A stretch of 64,000 nt of DNA from Planococcus rifietoensis (GCF_001465795.2 NZ_CP013659.2:310001-374000); one strand, 5' to 3'; numbered from the stretch's first letter, positions 25,987 to 35,481 are shown. The notes: generated from the sequence alone by a model not told the origin. Translations and numbers: made by a program.

Positions 25987-27261
25987 ATGCCAAAGAAAAG
26001 AATCATCGATTTCAGTGAAGAACTAAATGATATGCAGACCTCCATTAGTGATTTATCGAGCACGATGGAGAGGCTTGATAATAATGCAGAAGAACAATCC
26101 GACCTATTAAAGGAATTAGAACGAAGACTTTCCGATATAGATCCTTCTTTTATTGCTGAACCTGCTAAATTTAGCGAACATCCTTTCAAAGTTTATTCCA
26201 GTCAATATTTCCTTGAACAGTCAGAAGAGATTGAGGAAAGAATTACGCAGGAAGTACATAGCAACTTTCAACTGCTGCCTCCAATGACCAAACTAGATTA
26301 CATAGTAGCAACAATCATAGGAGCTATTGCAGCATTGGTGGATATTTTATTAGTCAAAATCCCCAAAGACGTGACCTACTTAGGAAAGTACACACAAGAA
26401 GGCGGTAGTTTGACGACTTGGTTACGAACACTAGGAGTTAATGAAGATGGGAAATTAAATGGTTTTCTATCGAACCTCGAAAAGAATAGCAAAGTCAGTT
26501 TTGATGCAAGCACAAAGAATGCTTTTACTGAATACGATAGAGAAGTTTCGGGCTTTTCCCCTAAAACACACCGCTTCATGTCACTAGGCCATGACCCTTT
26601 ATTCGGTTTATTATTCGGAGTTTTAGATATAGTCAACGGACGGATCTCTCTTATCGATTCCAAAGGAGCGATCCATCTTATTCCTATTGAAAAATACCAA
26701 AATCCGACTTTTGAAAATATGATATTCGCCCCGTTTCTATGGATAAGCCATATTCTATCGGATGTGTGTACCAAAATGGGAGTCCCAGCTCCGGGGTGGG
26801 GATTGACTCAACTTCTTCAGTTCGGTGAATTCGGTGAAAAAGACAGAACAGTAGCAGACTTAGCACGCTATATGTACTTAGAAGGCTATGACTTAAGGCA
26901 CTTCATTTCGATGGGGACCGTGCCTGGAATTGTTGAGTTGTGCACAAGGATATACTACAAGCTCACTTTGGAAAAAAGCGATCCATTTACACTTACTTAT
27001 TCAAAAGATCTAAAAGAAATCCACAATAAAATCCGTTTGCAAAAACTCTTGTTCACTGCACATACCACTGCTACGGGTGGGAATGCATTGAAGATAGTAA
27101 TGAATCAAGGGAATCCTCTTGCTTTCAACTACCCGCAATTAATCGCATTTACCAAACAAAGTATACAAATGTCTGTAATAAGCACCCGTGATAAAACGAC
27201 AGAAAAGATTATAAGAAATAGGGAACAGATAAATCGAGAGTGGGGAAATAATTATATTTAA
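25987..27261 (+). CDS. Unrecognised membrane-associated protein (module gene 2)
   Basis: 424 residues. The N-terminal 60 residues form a coiled coil (SEELNDMQTSISDLSSTMERL). One clear hydrophobic helix lies at about 98-116 (YIVATIIGAIAALVDILLV), and two weaker ones at about 205-220 (GLLFGVLDIVNG) and 240-260. The block SLGHDPLFGLLFGVLDI and the later RYMYLEGYDLRHFISMGTVPG look conserved but match no family I can name. ATG 25987 is preferred because AAGGAAG lies 8 bases upstream. Both this protein and the previous one have coiled coils and membrane segments, so they may form a complex at the membrane. Confidence 0.65.
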   Translation: MPKKRIIDFSEELNDMQTSISDLSSTMERLDNNAEEQSDLLKELERRLSDIDPSFIAEPAKFSEHPFKVYSSQYFLEQSEEIEERITQEVHSNFQLLPPMTKLDYIVATIIGAIAALVDILLVKIPKDVTYLGKYTQEGGSLTTWLRTLGVNEDGKLNGFLSNLEKNSKVSFDASTKNAFTEYDREVSGFSPKTHRFMSLGHDPLFGLLFGVLDIVNGRISLIDSKGAIHLIPIEKYQNPTFENMIFAPFLWISHILSDVCTKMGVPAPGWGLTQLLQFGEFGEKDRTVADLARYMYLEGYDLRHFISMGTVPGIVELCTRIYYKLTLEKSDPFTLTYSKDLKEIHNKIRLQKLLFTAHTTATGGNALKIVMNQGNPLAFNYPQLIAFTKQSIQMSVISTRDKTTEKIIRNREQINREWGNNYI

Positions 27262-27572
27262 AAATTTATCCATCATATCTCAATCAATTACAGCACAGGA
27301 TGAACTTCAAATATACTGAATAGAAAAATGTTCATACAAAGTTATGGAGTAAAAGTGTTCTTGAAAAATACCATGTTGACTGTAATGTAGTCTAAAGCAT
27401 ATGTAAAACAAGTAGGGAATAAATTGCAAGGGTTGCATTAATAGAAGATGTAATTAAGAGGAGCGCGTGAACCAATAAGGAAAAAGGATTAAAGGATTAT
27501 GGAACAAGGATGGGGAAACATATTTTTATAGAGCCCAAGGTTTTTATTTAAACGCAGAGGAGCAACTTAATA
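27262..27572. other. Gene-free AT-rich gap of about 310 bases
   Basis: No frame with a ribosome site was found. It must carry the promoter of the AIPR gene. A GGAGGAGCAAC-like ribosome site (AGAGGAGC) lies directly before that gene. Confidence 0.4.
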
Positions 27573-29597
27573 ATGGATATTATTGTGCAAAGATATTTCG
27601 ACAAGTTTTTAAGAGAACACCAAATAACAGGAAGAAATGAAAGTAAGAAATTTGAAAAGTTTATAAATCACTGTGTACTTTCTACCCAAAATATTTCTAA
27701 TCTAGAGTTATCAGCTGTCGACACTGGAGAAGGAGATGATTGTTCGACTGACGGAATTGCAATCTCAATAAATAATCGTTTCGTTTCAAACCTTAATGAA
27801 GTTACAGATATTATTAACTATAATATGGAAATCGAAGTTAAATTCTTCTTCATACAAACTAAGATGTCTTCGAGTTTTGATGGGAGTGAGATTCTTAACT
27901 TTGGTAATGGAGTTATTGATATCTTTAAACCTGAAGGGAAAAACCTCTTAAGAAGGAATGAGCAAATTAAAGAAAAAAGCAAGATGATTGAGAGTATACT
28001 AGATAACTTTGAAGCGTTAAAAGAGCAACCGAAATGTTTTTTATATTTTGTTACGACTGGAAAATGGGAAAATGATCAGAACTTAGTTGCTAACAGTACA
28101 AAAATAATTAGTGATTTGCAGAATCTAGAATTATTCAAAAGTATTGATTTTTTTCCTTACGGCAAGCAAGAAATCAGGAAACTTTATGAGTCTTCTAAAC
28201 AGCAAAATTTTGCAGAATTTACTTTGCAAAGTAAATTAGAGATACCCTATATAGAAGGAATAAATGAAGGTTACTTAGCTTTAATGCCTGTTAGAGATTT
28301 AGTCAACCTTATTTCTGATGAAGACACTCTAAAAAAAGGTATTTTCGACTCTAATGTTAGAGATTTTCAAGGCTTAAGTGACAATAGAGTAAATCAAGAA
28401 ATTAATGGAACTATTAATTCAGTAGATAATAATCGTTTTGGTTTACTAAACAATGGGGTAACTATTGTGGGTAAGTCTTTAAACAGAGGTCAAGGAAAGT
28501 ACACGATAAAAAATTTCCAAGTAGTGAATGGTTGCCAAACAAGTAATGTGCTTTTTGCAAATAGAGAAAAATTAAACAGTGATATGTGGGTTAGCGTGAA
28601 AATAGTAATTACAGAAAATGATGAAATAATTAATAATATAGTTAAGGCTACGAATAATCAGACAGAAGTAGAAGAAATACAATTACAAGCTATGACAGAG
28701 TATCAATATCTACTAGAAAGTTTTTATAATACATATTCTTTTGAAGAAGAAAAATTATTTTATGAGCGGAGACTGGGGCAATACAATTCAAGGGCAGATA
28801 TTGAACATTCAAGAGTTATTTCTTTTGAGGAGCAAATCAAATCTTTCTCTGCTGTTTTTTTAAACATTCCTCATAGGTCTAGTAGATTTTATAAAACTAT
28901 TTTAGAAGAGATTGAAAAAAAGGTTTTTCTTAAAGGACATGAACCAATCACATATTTTACAGCTGCTTATTTAAGTTATCGGTTAGAAGATTGTTTTACA
29001 AATGATAGTATTGATCATAAATTTAAAAAGTACAAATATCATATAATCATGTTAATGCGGTTATTAATCACTAAAGGTGAGAAAATGCCACCTTTAAATT
29101 CAGACAAGGTAGTAAAGTATTGTGAAAACATTTTAACTAATATCTTTAATAGTTTTGAGGAGATACTTGAAGATACTCTTGAAATTATTGAAGTTGTAGT
29201 AAAGGACTTAGAGAGTTTTGAAAATAATAAATATCATCACATAGTTAATCAATTAATTATGTATAATGATACCGGTCTTACTTCTCAAGATTTACAAAGA
29301 TTTAAAACCTTTACACATGAAATTGAAGGATATATCATTCCTTTCTATAATATGAGAATTGATGGAGATATGAGATATAATATTTACAAGTGGATTAACG
29401 ATTTAAATGTAGTACTAAGTGAACACAACTTTTTAGAAGAAGTTAAAATTATCAAAGATCTGGAAAAGGAACTAAACGACGAGTCTAGAGAGAATAGAAA
29501 ATTGTTTTCTGATTTAATTCATCAAATCGTAATTGATTTACAAACGTACTGTACGGAACAAATTGAGTATTCTAAACGTTATACAATACTAGATTAA
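27573..29597 (+). CDS. AIPR-family abortive infection phage-resistance protein
   Basis: 674 residues. The N-terminal 200 residues resemble a restriction-type fold (MEIEVKFFFIQTKMS, a possible E-x-K/Q-x-K active site). The central part has the AIPR signature: RDFQGLSDNRVNQEI, FGLLNNGVTIVG, IKNFQVVNGCQTSNVLF and VKATNNQTEVE. The family is named for phage resistance in Lactococcus and is common in defence islands, either alone or next to restriction genes. The C-terminal third is helical and AT-rich. The gene stands alone with a terminator behind it. Whether it cuts nucleic acid is not established from sequence. Confidence 0.8.
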   Translation: MDIIVQRYFDKFLREHQITGRNESKKFEKFINHCVLSTQNISNLELSAVDTGEGDDCSTDGIAISINNRFVSNLNEVTDIINYNMEIEVKFFFIQTKMSSSFDGSEILNFGNGVIDIFKPEGKNLLRRNEQIKEKSKMIESILDNFEALKEQPKCFLYFVTTGKWENDQNLVANSTKIISDLQNLELFKSIDFFPYGKQEIRKLYESSKQQNFAEFTLQSKLEIPYIEGINEGYLALMPVRDLVNLISDEDTLKKGIFDSNVRDFQGLSDNRVNQEINGTINSVDNNRFGLLNNGVTIVGKSLNRGQGKYTIKNFQVVNGCQTSNVLFANREKLNSDMWVSVKIVITENDEIINNIVKATNNQTEVEEIQLQAMTEYQYLLESFYNTYSFEEEKLFYERRLGQYNSRADIEHSRVISFEEQIKSFSAVFLNIPHRSSRFYKTILEEIEKKVFLKGHEPITYFTAAYLSYRLEDCFTNDSIDHKFKKYKYHIIMLMRLLITKGEKMPPLNSDKVVKYCENILTNIFNSFEEILEDTLEIIEVVVKDLESFENNKYHHIVNQLIMYNDTGLTSQDLQRFKTFTHEIEGYIIPFYNMRIDGDMRYNIYKWINDLNVVLSEHNFLEEVKIIKDLEKELNDESRENRKLFSDLIHQIVIDLQTYCTEQIEYSKRYTILD

Positions 29598-29609
29598 ATT
29601 AATGAATAA

Positions 29610-29634
29610 CTACAGGCATAAAACGCCTGTTTGC
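29610..29634 (+). terminator. Terminator of the AIPR gene
   Basis: ACAGGC...GCCTGT stem followed by TTGC; short and moderate in strength. Confidence 0.45.
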
Positions 29635-29779
29635 TAAAATTGTTCAAAATTATTTAATTGAATTTTAGTAGACAAAAACTAAAGCTAGAAAAAGTTATCA
29701 TACTGACTGCTAAATTATAGAATTATTAGTATTTTTATTAAAATAATATAGACCGAAAAAGTGAATCTCAAATTATAAA

Positions 29780-30270
29780 AAACTTTGAAGGATTTTAAGT
29801 GCTTACGAAGATCTTGAAGACAAGCGTTTGAAATATTGAAAGCTTGAAAGAACACGAGATGCGGCGCAAATGAGAAGATGTCCCCCTAAAAAAGTATGAG
29901 CGGCTTACCTCCCAGTGCAATACCTAGCAAAAGCTCTTGCTTCTCAATGCACAATTTATCGAGGACTACTACTGCTAGCCATATCTTTGGGCAATCCCGA
30001 ATTATGACGAAGCCGATGTGAAATTGTGGAGAACCGTACCTTGATTGGGGTTATTGAAAGAAAGTGAGAAGTACCGAGAAGAACTATCAAGTGAAGGTCA
30101 GTTTCGGCATCTAGGCCTTGAAATACTACCATTTGAAAAGTATGAAAGACTTGGCCCAGAGGAAAATTAGCCAGCAGCACCTGGCAGAGTAAGAAGTTCT
30201 AACTGAGGGTTGTTGGAAGTGACGGAATATAACAGTGAATTTGTGTATATACCAAGAAAAGATGAAAAAT
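29780..30270 (+). pseudogene. Decayed 3' part of a homologue of the coiled-coil membrane protein at 56757
   Basis: Base-level similarity to about 57490-57995 is visible along the whole stretch: AGGATTT-AAGTGCT-ACGAA matches GGATTTGAAAGTGCTGACGAA, CTTGAAAGAACACGAGATGC matches CTTGAAAGAGCATGAAACGC, AACTATCAAGTGAAGGTCAG matches AACTATAAAGTTAAAATCAA, and the end (LLEVTEYNSEFVYIPRKD) corresponds to LVEVTEDDQAYAYVPRRE of the intact protein. Frames are broken by many indels and stops. The terminator of the intact gene is also represented, at 30283-30345 with an enlarged loop. Only the 3' end is present. Confidence 0.75.
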
Positions 30271-30282
30271 TGAAATTATATC

Positions 30283-30345
30283 AAAAAACACCCTTTACTA
30301 AAACGTCAGCATGCAAATGCCGAACGCTTAGCAGAGGGTGTTTTA
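30283..30345 (+). terminator. Terminator remnant with enlarged loop behind the pseudogene
   Basis: AAAAACACCCT and AGGGTGTTTT are the same arms as in 58091-58124, but here about 40 bases separate them instead of about 10. Confidence 0.5.
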
Positions 30346-30349
30346 GACT

Positions 30350-30745
30350 TCGTTTCTACTTTACTTCGCTCCAAAAGCCACAATCCCAAAAACCTCCAAA
30401 TACATTTTCAACACACCCAGCCATTGCTTGTCAGTCGCAGCGTCACATGGTCATCCGGACGGATTAGGTAAAGCGCTTCTTGCTTAAATCCTGCGTCTTT
30501 CATTCTAGCTTTCCAAGGAAACTCATGGAGTTCAAGCGACTGCGCGTGGGCAAAGTCGATGAGCTTAGGCTGGACTTTGCCATATATACATGAAGTTGCC
30601 AACCGACTGAGCGCAGCGGCGAGAAGTTATTGCCATTTGCGGTTTTGATCCACGATAAGCGCATGCCACTGTAGACTTTTCCGACTTTGCCTTTGCTCAA
30701 GAGGCAGCTGCAGTAATTGATTTGGATTTGAGAGCACGCTTTAAA
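30350..30745 (-). pseudogene. Decayed C-terminal fragment of an FAD monooxygenase
   Basis: The minus strand matches the last third of the intact monooxygenase at 32632-34161, for example CGCTCCAAAAGCCACAAT versus CGCTCCAAACGCCACAAT and CATTGCTTGTCAGTCGCA versus CATTGCTTATCAGTCGCA. Reading frames are interrupted by several indels. The N-terminal two thirds, including the FAD-binding GxGxxG, are absent. It lies between the coiled-coil pseudogene and the YfkAB gene. Confidence 0.75.
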
Positions 30746-30761
30746 TGCATTTCTTTAAAAA

Positions 30762-30816
30762 CAAAAGTCCGATCCGGGGGGGGGGGGGGGAAGTGTCCAC
30801 ACCGAATCGGGCTTTT
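30762..30816 (-). terminator. Terminator of yfkAB with a 15-G run in the loop
   Basis: AAAAGTCCGAT pairs with ATCGGGCTTTT (one G-U). The loop contains an uninterrupted run of 15 G at 30776-30790. Confidence 0.6.
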
Positions 30817-30819
30817 CAT

Positions 30820-31950
30820 TTAAACGGTAATTTTTGATTTTTGGGCGGTGAAATCGATGTCCGGGTAATAGGCATCTTTCACTAATAAATTCGGTCCGAG
30901 GCATTTGGCGGCTGGGCAGTGGCAGGCGATCGTTTTGGCTAATGGCCGCTCCAGCCAGCGGTCAAGCATAGCCGGCAGTGAATCGCGCTGGATGTTGCCC
31001 ATCGCGGGTGTGTCGCCGAAATCGGTGACGATGACTTCGCCGGTGAAGATATTCACATTGAGCCGTGAGCGTCCGTCCGGATCATTGCGAACGGTGACGT
31101 TTTTGCTTGCGTGAATGCGGTTTAGGAGTTGAATGTCTTCGTCGTTTTGGCTGCACGGGTAAAACGGCAATGTACCGAAGAGCATCCAGACATTTTCATC
31201 GCGGGCATCGAGTAATTCGTGGATCGCTGTTCTCGTTTCATCGAGCGACAGCACTTCCAATTGGCTGGCGAAATCGCTTGGGTACATCGGATGCACTTCG
31301 TGGCGTGCGCATTTCATTTCTTCGATGATTTGCTTATGTATGTTCTTCAGGTGAGGCAATGTCCGCTTGTTCAGCATCGTTTCTGCCGAGACCATAACGC
31401 CTGCTTCTGCGAGCGCGCGACTGTTGTCGATCATGCGCTGGAACTGTTCGGCCCGGCGCTCACGGGAAGGCTTGCGTTCCATATTGGCAAATCCGCCATC
31501 GACAAAATCATCGATGGTGCCCCAGTTATGGGAAATGTGAAGGACATCCAAATAAGGGGCGATTTCCATATAACGGCCCAGCGGCATCGTCAGGTTCGAG
31601 TTCATCTGGGTGCGGACACCGCGTGCATGGGCGTATTTCAGGAGGGGCAAGACATAATTGGCGACCGATTTTTTCGAAAACATCGGCTCTCCGCCAGTCA
31701 AACTGATGGTCCGCAAATGAGGGATCTCATCGAGGCGCGAAAACAGCAGCTCGATCGGCAGTGCGTCCGGATCTTTGTGCTCAAGCATATAGCCGACCGC
31801 ACAATGTTCACAGCGCATATTGCATAAATAAGTCGTGGTGAATTCGATGCTGGATAGGGTCAGTTTCCCGTGGTCTTCGATATCCATATACGCTTCCCAT
31901 GGATCGTATTGAGGGGTGATCTTTTTAAGTGTTGTTGCCTGGTTTTCCAT
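30820..31950 (-). CDS. yfkAB: Radical SAM/CxCxxxxC-motif protein YfkAB
   Basis: 376 residues from the start MENQATTL, chosen because TAGGAG lies 10 bases upstream. The radical SAM iron-sulfur motif CNMRCEHC (CxxxCxxC) is at about residues 42-49, followed by SLTGGEPMFS. Near the C-terminus is CHCPAAKC, the CxCxxxxC signature of the Bacillus YfkAB family. The 4Fe-4S cluster would cleave S-adenosylmethionine to start a radical reaction; the natural substrate of YfkAB is unknown. Length fits the family. It is a single gene between two monooxygenase-related sequences. Confidence 0.9.
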   Translation of the reverse strand: MENQATTLKKITPQYDPWEAYMDIEDHGKLTLSSIEFTTTYLCNMRCEHCAVGYMLEHKDPDALPIELLFSRLDEIPHLRTISLTGGEPMFSKKSVANYVLPLLKYAHARGVRTQMNSNLTMPLGRYMEIAPYLDVLHISHNWGTIDDFVDGGFANMERKPSRERRAEQFQRMIDNSRALAEAGVMVSAETMLNKRTLPHLKNIHKQIIEEMKCARHEVHPMYPSDFASQLEVLSLDETRTAIHELLDARDENVWMLFGTLPFYPCSQNDEDIQLLNRIHASKNVTVRNDPDGRSRLNVNIFTGEVIVTDFGDTPAMGNIQRDSLPAMLDRWLERPLAKTIACHCPAAKCLGPNLLVKDAYYPDIDFTAQKSKITV

Positions 31951-32172
31951 ATGTATCGTACTCCTAATCATTTTTTCGACTCTTAAGTATGCGCTTTTCC
32001 TGTAGCTCACGCAAGAGCTTGTTTTAATGTGAAGTAAAGTAAGTGAACTACTTTAATTTATTCTTTTATCATTTTTTAACTAAATATTCTATTTTTTTGA
32101 GCTTTTTACTAGTAATCAAACACTTGTTCTGGTATATTAAAAGCATACCACTATGGAATGAGGTGCGTTTCG

Positions 32173-32499
32173 ATGGTGCTAGCGATTAAAGAAGTGAACG
32201 GATTCGAAAAAGGGATTGAATACACGAGGGATCTTGAGTTTTTGTCATGCTTTACAAACGACGAACATCGGGTCGTCTCTTTAATAGATACAGATGGCAA
32301 TGTTTTTTACTGGACGACGACGGAAGATTCACCTGAGTATCGAAACTTCCGGTTAAAAGCTACTTATACATTTAAAGTCAGTTATATATCGACCATACTG
32401 GGTCCTTCAAGCCCGAAGGTCATTATTGCCGACTTGAAGGACCTATCAGCTAGAAAAAGCATGTATGGCAAGGCAAAACGCTTTAAGTTAAATGCTTGA
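32173..32499 (+). CDS. Small protein of unknown function, 108 aa
   Basis: The start MVLAIKEVNGF is supported by GAGGTG 7 bases upstream; a frame five codons longer starts inside that site. The product is beta-rich with no cysteine: ISTILGPSSPKVIIADLKDL and YWTTTEDSPEYR suggest an OB-like or small nucleic-acid-binding fold, and the C-terminal KSMYGKAKRFKLNA is basic. I recognise no family. It is divergent from yfkAB with a 220-base AT-rich promoter region between, and ends before a strong terminator. Confidence 0.6.
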   Translation: MVLAIKEVNGFEKGIEYTRDLEFLSCFTNDEHRVVSLIDTDGNVFYWTTTEDSPEYRNFRLKATYTFKVSYISTILGPSSPKVIIADLKDLSARKSMYGKAKRFKLNA

Positions 32500-32564
32500 T
32501 TCACATAAATCATCGCTCTGTGTTAAAACCGATTCAGGGTGTGAGCTGCATTTGCATGCAAAAT

Positions 32565-32613
32565 AAGCCGTATCCAGAAACCTCAAGGGTTCATGGATAC
32601 GGCTTTTTTTGTT
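32565..32613. terminator. Terminator of the AAGCCGTATCC family
   Basis: AAGCCGTATCCA...TGGATACGGCTT followed by T7, with the A-rich side towards 32499. The same stem start occurs at 37485 and 45965, and in variant form at 56646. Confidence 0.8.
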
Positions 32614-32631
32614 TTCATTGCTGTCTCAATC

Positions 32632-34161
32632 TCATTTCGCTCCAAACGCCACAATTTCAAAAGACTCCAGGTACATGTTTAACACACGCAGCCATTGCTT
32701 ATCAGTCGCAAGCGCCACGTGGCCATCCGGCCGGATCAGGTAGAGCGCATCTCGCTTAAATCCCGCGTTTTTCATTTTGGATTCCCAGGCAAACTCATGA
32801 AGCGCCAGCGACTGCGAGCGGGCAAAGTCGATGAGTTCAGGAGTCGCTTTTCCGTAGATATGGATTTGCCAATCGACTGAACGCAGCGGCGCGAAATTAT
32901 CGCCGTTTGCGGTTTCGATCCATGGTAAGCGCATGCCGGCGTATACTTTGCCGGCTTTGCCTTTACTTAACAGGCTGTGGCGGTAATTGATGTGGATTTG
33001 AGACAAAATCCGAAATGCATTTTTGGAAGCGAACGGAAATGTGAAGACCGACGGCAAGACGTAAGGGACGGCGTACTCCCGGAGTAAGGTCCCGGGCAGT
33101 TTTTGGTTGACGATTGTCTGGAATGCTTTGTCGGTCGTCGCGATCAAGCGGCGCGCAAAGGCGATGCGCTCTTGTTCGTAAGTGCCCAATATGATGGGAT
33201 TCGCTTTCCCTTGAACGACCGCTGCGAGTTTCCAGCCGAGGTTGATGGCGTCGCCGATGCCGGTGTTCATGCCTTGTCCGCCGGTCGGGCTGTGCAAGTG
33301 GCCGGCGTCACCCAGGATGAAGATGCGCCCTTTGGTGAATTTTTCGCTGACGCGGTTGTGGACGCGGTAAGTCGAAAACCAATTGACCTTGGCCGCGCGC
33401 ACGCCGATTTTATTTTCCACATAGTCGGTGATTTCGCTGTATTCAACATCGGTGCGATCGTTGAATTCCTCTGGCACGATGCCGAGTATGCGTTTCGTGT
33501 GGGCATTGCGGACGTTCATATAGAGCATAAAGCCGTCATTGTCCATATACATGTCCATCTTTTCCATGTCATCGACCGGCTTCTCGGTTTCGATATCGGC
33601 GACGAAGAACAATTGCTTGTACGTGCCGCCCGGAAAGTCGAGATCCAGCCCTTTTCGGACCATGCTGCCGGCGCCGTCGCAGCCGCATACATAGGCGAAT
33701 TCCGCTATTTCCACTGGCTCTCCAAGTTGTTGCATGACGGTGTTCACGCCATCTTCTGTGTTTTCAAATGAAATCAACTCAGTGTTCCATTCCACTTCAA
33801 CGCCGATCTTGCTTAATTCGTCGACGAGAATTTCTTCGTGATCGTCTTGCGGCAAGCTCAAGATAAACGGAAACGGGCTCTGCCCTTTGCCGAGCTCATG
33901 GAATTTCACTTGGGCCCGCACTTTTTTGCCGTCGCTGACATCGAGCGATAAAATCGGATGCCCGCGTTTGATGTTGCGTTCAGCGAGGCCGAATTGCTCG
34001 TAATGCTCCAAGATGCGCGCGTGCACGGCGAGTGCACGGGATGCGGTGCCAGTTCCTGAATTTCGATCAATGATGCGAAACGGCACGCCTTGACGCGCCA
34101 GGCTATAGGCCAGAGCCAGGCCAGTGGGGCCCGCTCCAACGATTAAGATTTGTGGGTTCAT
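32632..34161 (-). CDS. FAD-dependent aromatic monooxygenase (PheA/MhpA type)
   Basis: 509 residues. N-terminal FAD-binding GAGPTG at 9-14 with DRNSGTGTASRALAVHARILE, the DG motif VCGCDGAGSMVRKGL (about 160) and the second FAD motif FILGDAGHLHSPTGGQGMN (about 283-301), then a thioredoxin-like C-terminal domain. This is the group A flavoprotein hydroxylase layout of phenol and 3-(3-hydroxyphenyl)propionate hydroxylases, which use NADPH and oxygen. No aromatic catabolic genes are adjacent, so the substrate is open. A fragment of a second copy lies at 30350-30745. Confidence 0.88.
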   Translation of the reverse strand: MNPQILIVGAGPTGLALAYSLARQGVPFRIIDRNSGTGTASRALAVHARILEHYEQFGLAERNIKRGHPILSLDVSDGKKVRAQVKFHELGKGQSPFPFILSLPQDDHEEILVDELSKIGVEVEWNTELISFENTEDGVNTVMQQLGEPVEIAEFAYVCGCDGAGSMVRKGLDLDFPGGTYKQLFFVADIETEKPVDDMEKMDMYMDNDGFMLYMNVRNAHTKRILGIVPEEFNDRTDVEYSEITDYVENKIGVRAAKVNWFSTYRVHNRVSEKFTKGRIFILGDAGHLHSPTGGQGMNTGIGDAINLGWKLAAVVQGKANPIILGTYEQERIAFARRLIATTDKAFQTIVNQKLPGTLLREYAVPYVLPSVFTFPFASKNAFRILSQIHINYRHSLLSKGKAGKVYAGMRLPWIETANGDNFAPLRSVDWQIHIYGKATPELIDFARSQSLALHEFAWESKMKNAGFKRDALYLIRPDGHVALATDKQWLRVLNMYLESFEIVAFGAK

Positions 34162-34581
34162 GATATAGACCTCCTAATGAGTATCACGCCTGTGGATTGA
34201 TTTGGTTTCAAGTATCGGGTAAAGCAATAAATTCGCGTATAAAAAAGTTGAAGCACGTGATACCGAACAAAAAAACCTTGTACAGCTACTATATCCTTAA
34301 TTGAGGGGTTTCAAGCATGTCCTTTTGCAAGAAACGGTTTTAAACAAGTCCATTTATTGTCTATCCATTGCTATTTCCACTGTGTGAACATGGCGGGGAT
34401 GTTTTTCATTCCTATAAAGCATGCGGAATGGGTTGAACCGAGAAATGGTTCTTCCTGTTGCTTTATGTAAGGAGGGATAAAGGTTACAGCAGATAAATAC
34501 TAGAAAAGCGTATACGGTTTCCTTGGAAGGAGACCGCATACGCTCGTTTTTCGTGCCTTGAATAGGTTCTGTTCAGAAATG
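34162..34581. other. Gene-free stretch of about 420 bases
   Basis: Upstream region of the monooxygenase plus the hairpin at 34508-34551. No convincing gene; a 61-codon minus-strand frame has no ribosome site. Confidence 0.45.
34508..34551. terminator. Terminator of the SDR gene
   Basis: GCGTATACGGTTTCC / GGAGACCGCATACGC stem with an 8-base loop; T-rich on both sides, so probably bidirectional. Confidence 0.7.
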
Positions 34582-35481
34582 TTATTTATTGAAATCAAAC
34601 GTGACGCCGGTCAGCTTTTCTGACACTTCCCAGAGTTTCTGGCGGACTGCCTCATCATTCACTGCCGGATCCGGTTTTTCTAACGTCGGATAGCCTCTGC
34701 GTTGGCCTTTGCCATCCGGCCCGATGTATTCGCCGCCAGTTAGGCTAGAGGCCGTAGCGGCGTAGACGGTTGGGAGCGCGCCCATCGTGGCAGGCTGCAA
34801 ATAGCGGTTCATAAGGCCTTTGAAGATGCGAGGCATTTCCCGGCCGCCGATTTTAAACAGATTGGTCGAAGAAATCCCGGGGTGGCAAGCAATGCTCAGC
34901 GTCGATAAGCCATGTTGCTTGAGCCGCTTGTCGAGTTCAGTGGCAAACATTAAATTCGCCAACTTGCTTTGGCCGTAAAACTTCATCGCTTTATAGCCTT
35001 TTGAGCCGTCCAGGTTATCAAAGTCAATGGCAGCATTGCGGTGTGCCAGACTGCTGAGTGTCACCACCCGCGAATTCTCGGTGTGGATCAGCAACGGCAA
35101 GAGCAAGCCGGTCAAAGCAAAATGCCCAAGATGGTTGCTGCCGAACTGCAGCTCAAAGCCGTCTTTCGTCTTTGCATAAGGAGGCGTCATGACGCCCGCA
35201 TTGTTGATCAGCAAATCGAGTGAATTGAAGCGGCTGCTGAAGGTTTCGGCAAAAGCCTGTACGCTCTCCAAATCGGACAAGTCGAGTTTCATTACTTCAA
35301 TAGGTGCTTTGGGAAATTCTTCTCTAATTTCTTGTTCAGCTGCTTGTCCTTTGTCGAGATCACGGACAGCCAAGATAACACGTGCCCCTAATCGGACGAA
35401 GGTTTTAGCTGTTTCCAGTCCGAGTCCGCTATTGGCCCCTGTAATAATGGCCGTTTTTCCTGTCATTGTATTAAATTCCAC
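34582..35481 (-). CDS. SDR-family oxidoreductase, retinol dehydrogenase-like
   Basis: 299 residues with the classical short-chain dehydrogenase motifs: TGANSGLG (14-21) for NAD(P) binding, LDLSDLESV, NNAGVM, and the active site Ser with YGQSK (Tyr-x-x-x-Lys). The C-terminal KLWEVSEKLTG is typical of the RDH/WWOX-like group that reduces or oxidises carbonyls of unknown natural substrates in bacteria. The start lies behind AGGAGCTGAG. Single gene. Confidence 0.88.
   Translation of the reverse strand: MEFNTMTGKTAIITGANSGLGLETAKTFVRLGARVILAVRDLDKGQAAEQEIREEFPKAPIEVMKLDLSDLESVQAFAETFSSRFNSLDLLINNAGVMTPPYAKTKDGFELQFGSNHLGHFALTGLLLPLLIHTENSRVVTLSSLAHRNAAIDFDNLDGSKGYKAMKFYGQSKLANLMFATELDKRLKQHGLSTLSIACHPGISSTNLFKIGGREMPRIFKGLMNRYLQPATMGALPTVYAATASSLTGGEYIGPDGKGQRRGYPTLEKPDPAVNDEAVRQKLWEVSEKLTGVTFDFNK

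Noticed and set aside
17419..29597. Prophage or integrative element
   Set aside because: No integrase, structural, terminase or conjugation genes and no attachment site next to a tRNA. The block looks like a defence island without its own mobility genes.
30408..30700. Two short minus-strand frames that could be called genes
   Set aside because: They are pieces of the decayed monooxygenase fragment in different frames.
31219..31827. 202-codon plus-strand frame opposite yfkAB
   Set aside because: The minus strand encodes a complete radical SAM protein with all motifs; the plus-strand frame has no ribosome site or recognisable domain.
34354..34539. 61-codon minus-strand frame in the gap before the SDR gene
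   Set aside because: No ribosome site, and its start region falls in the terminator hairpin.
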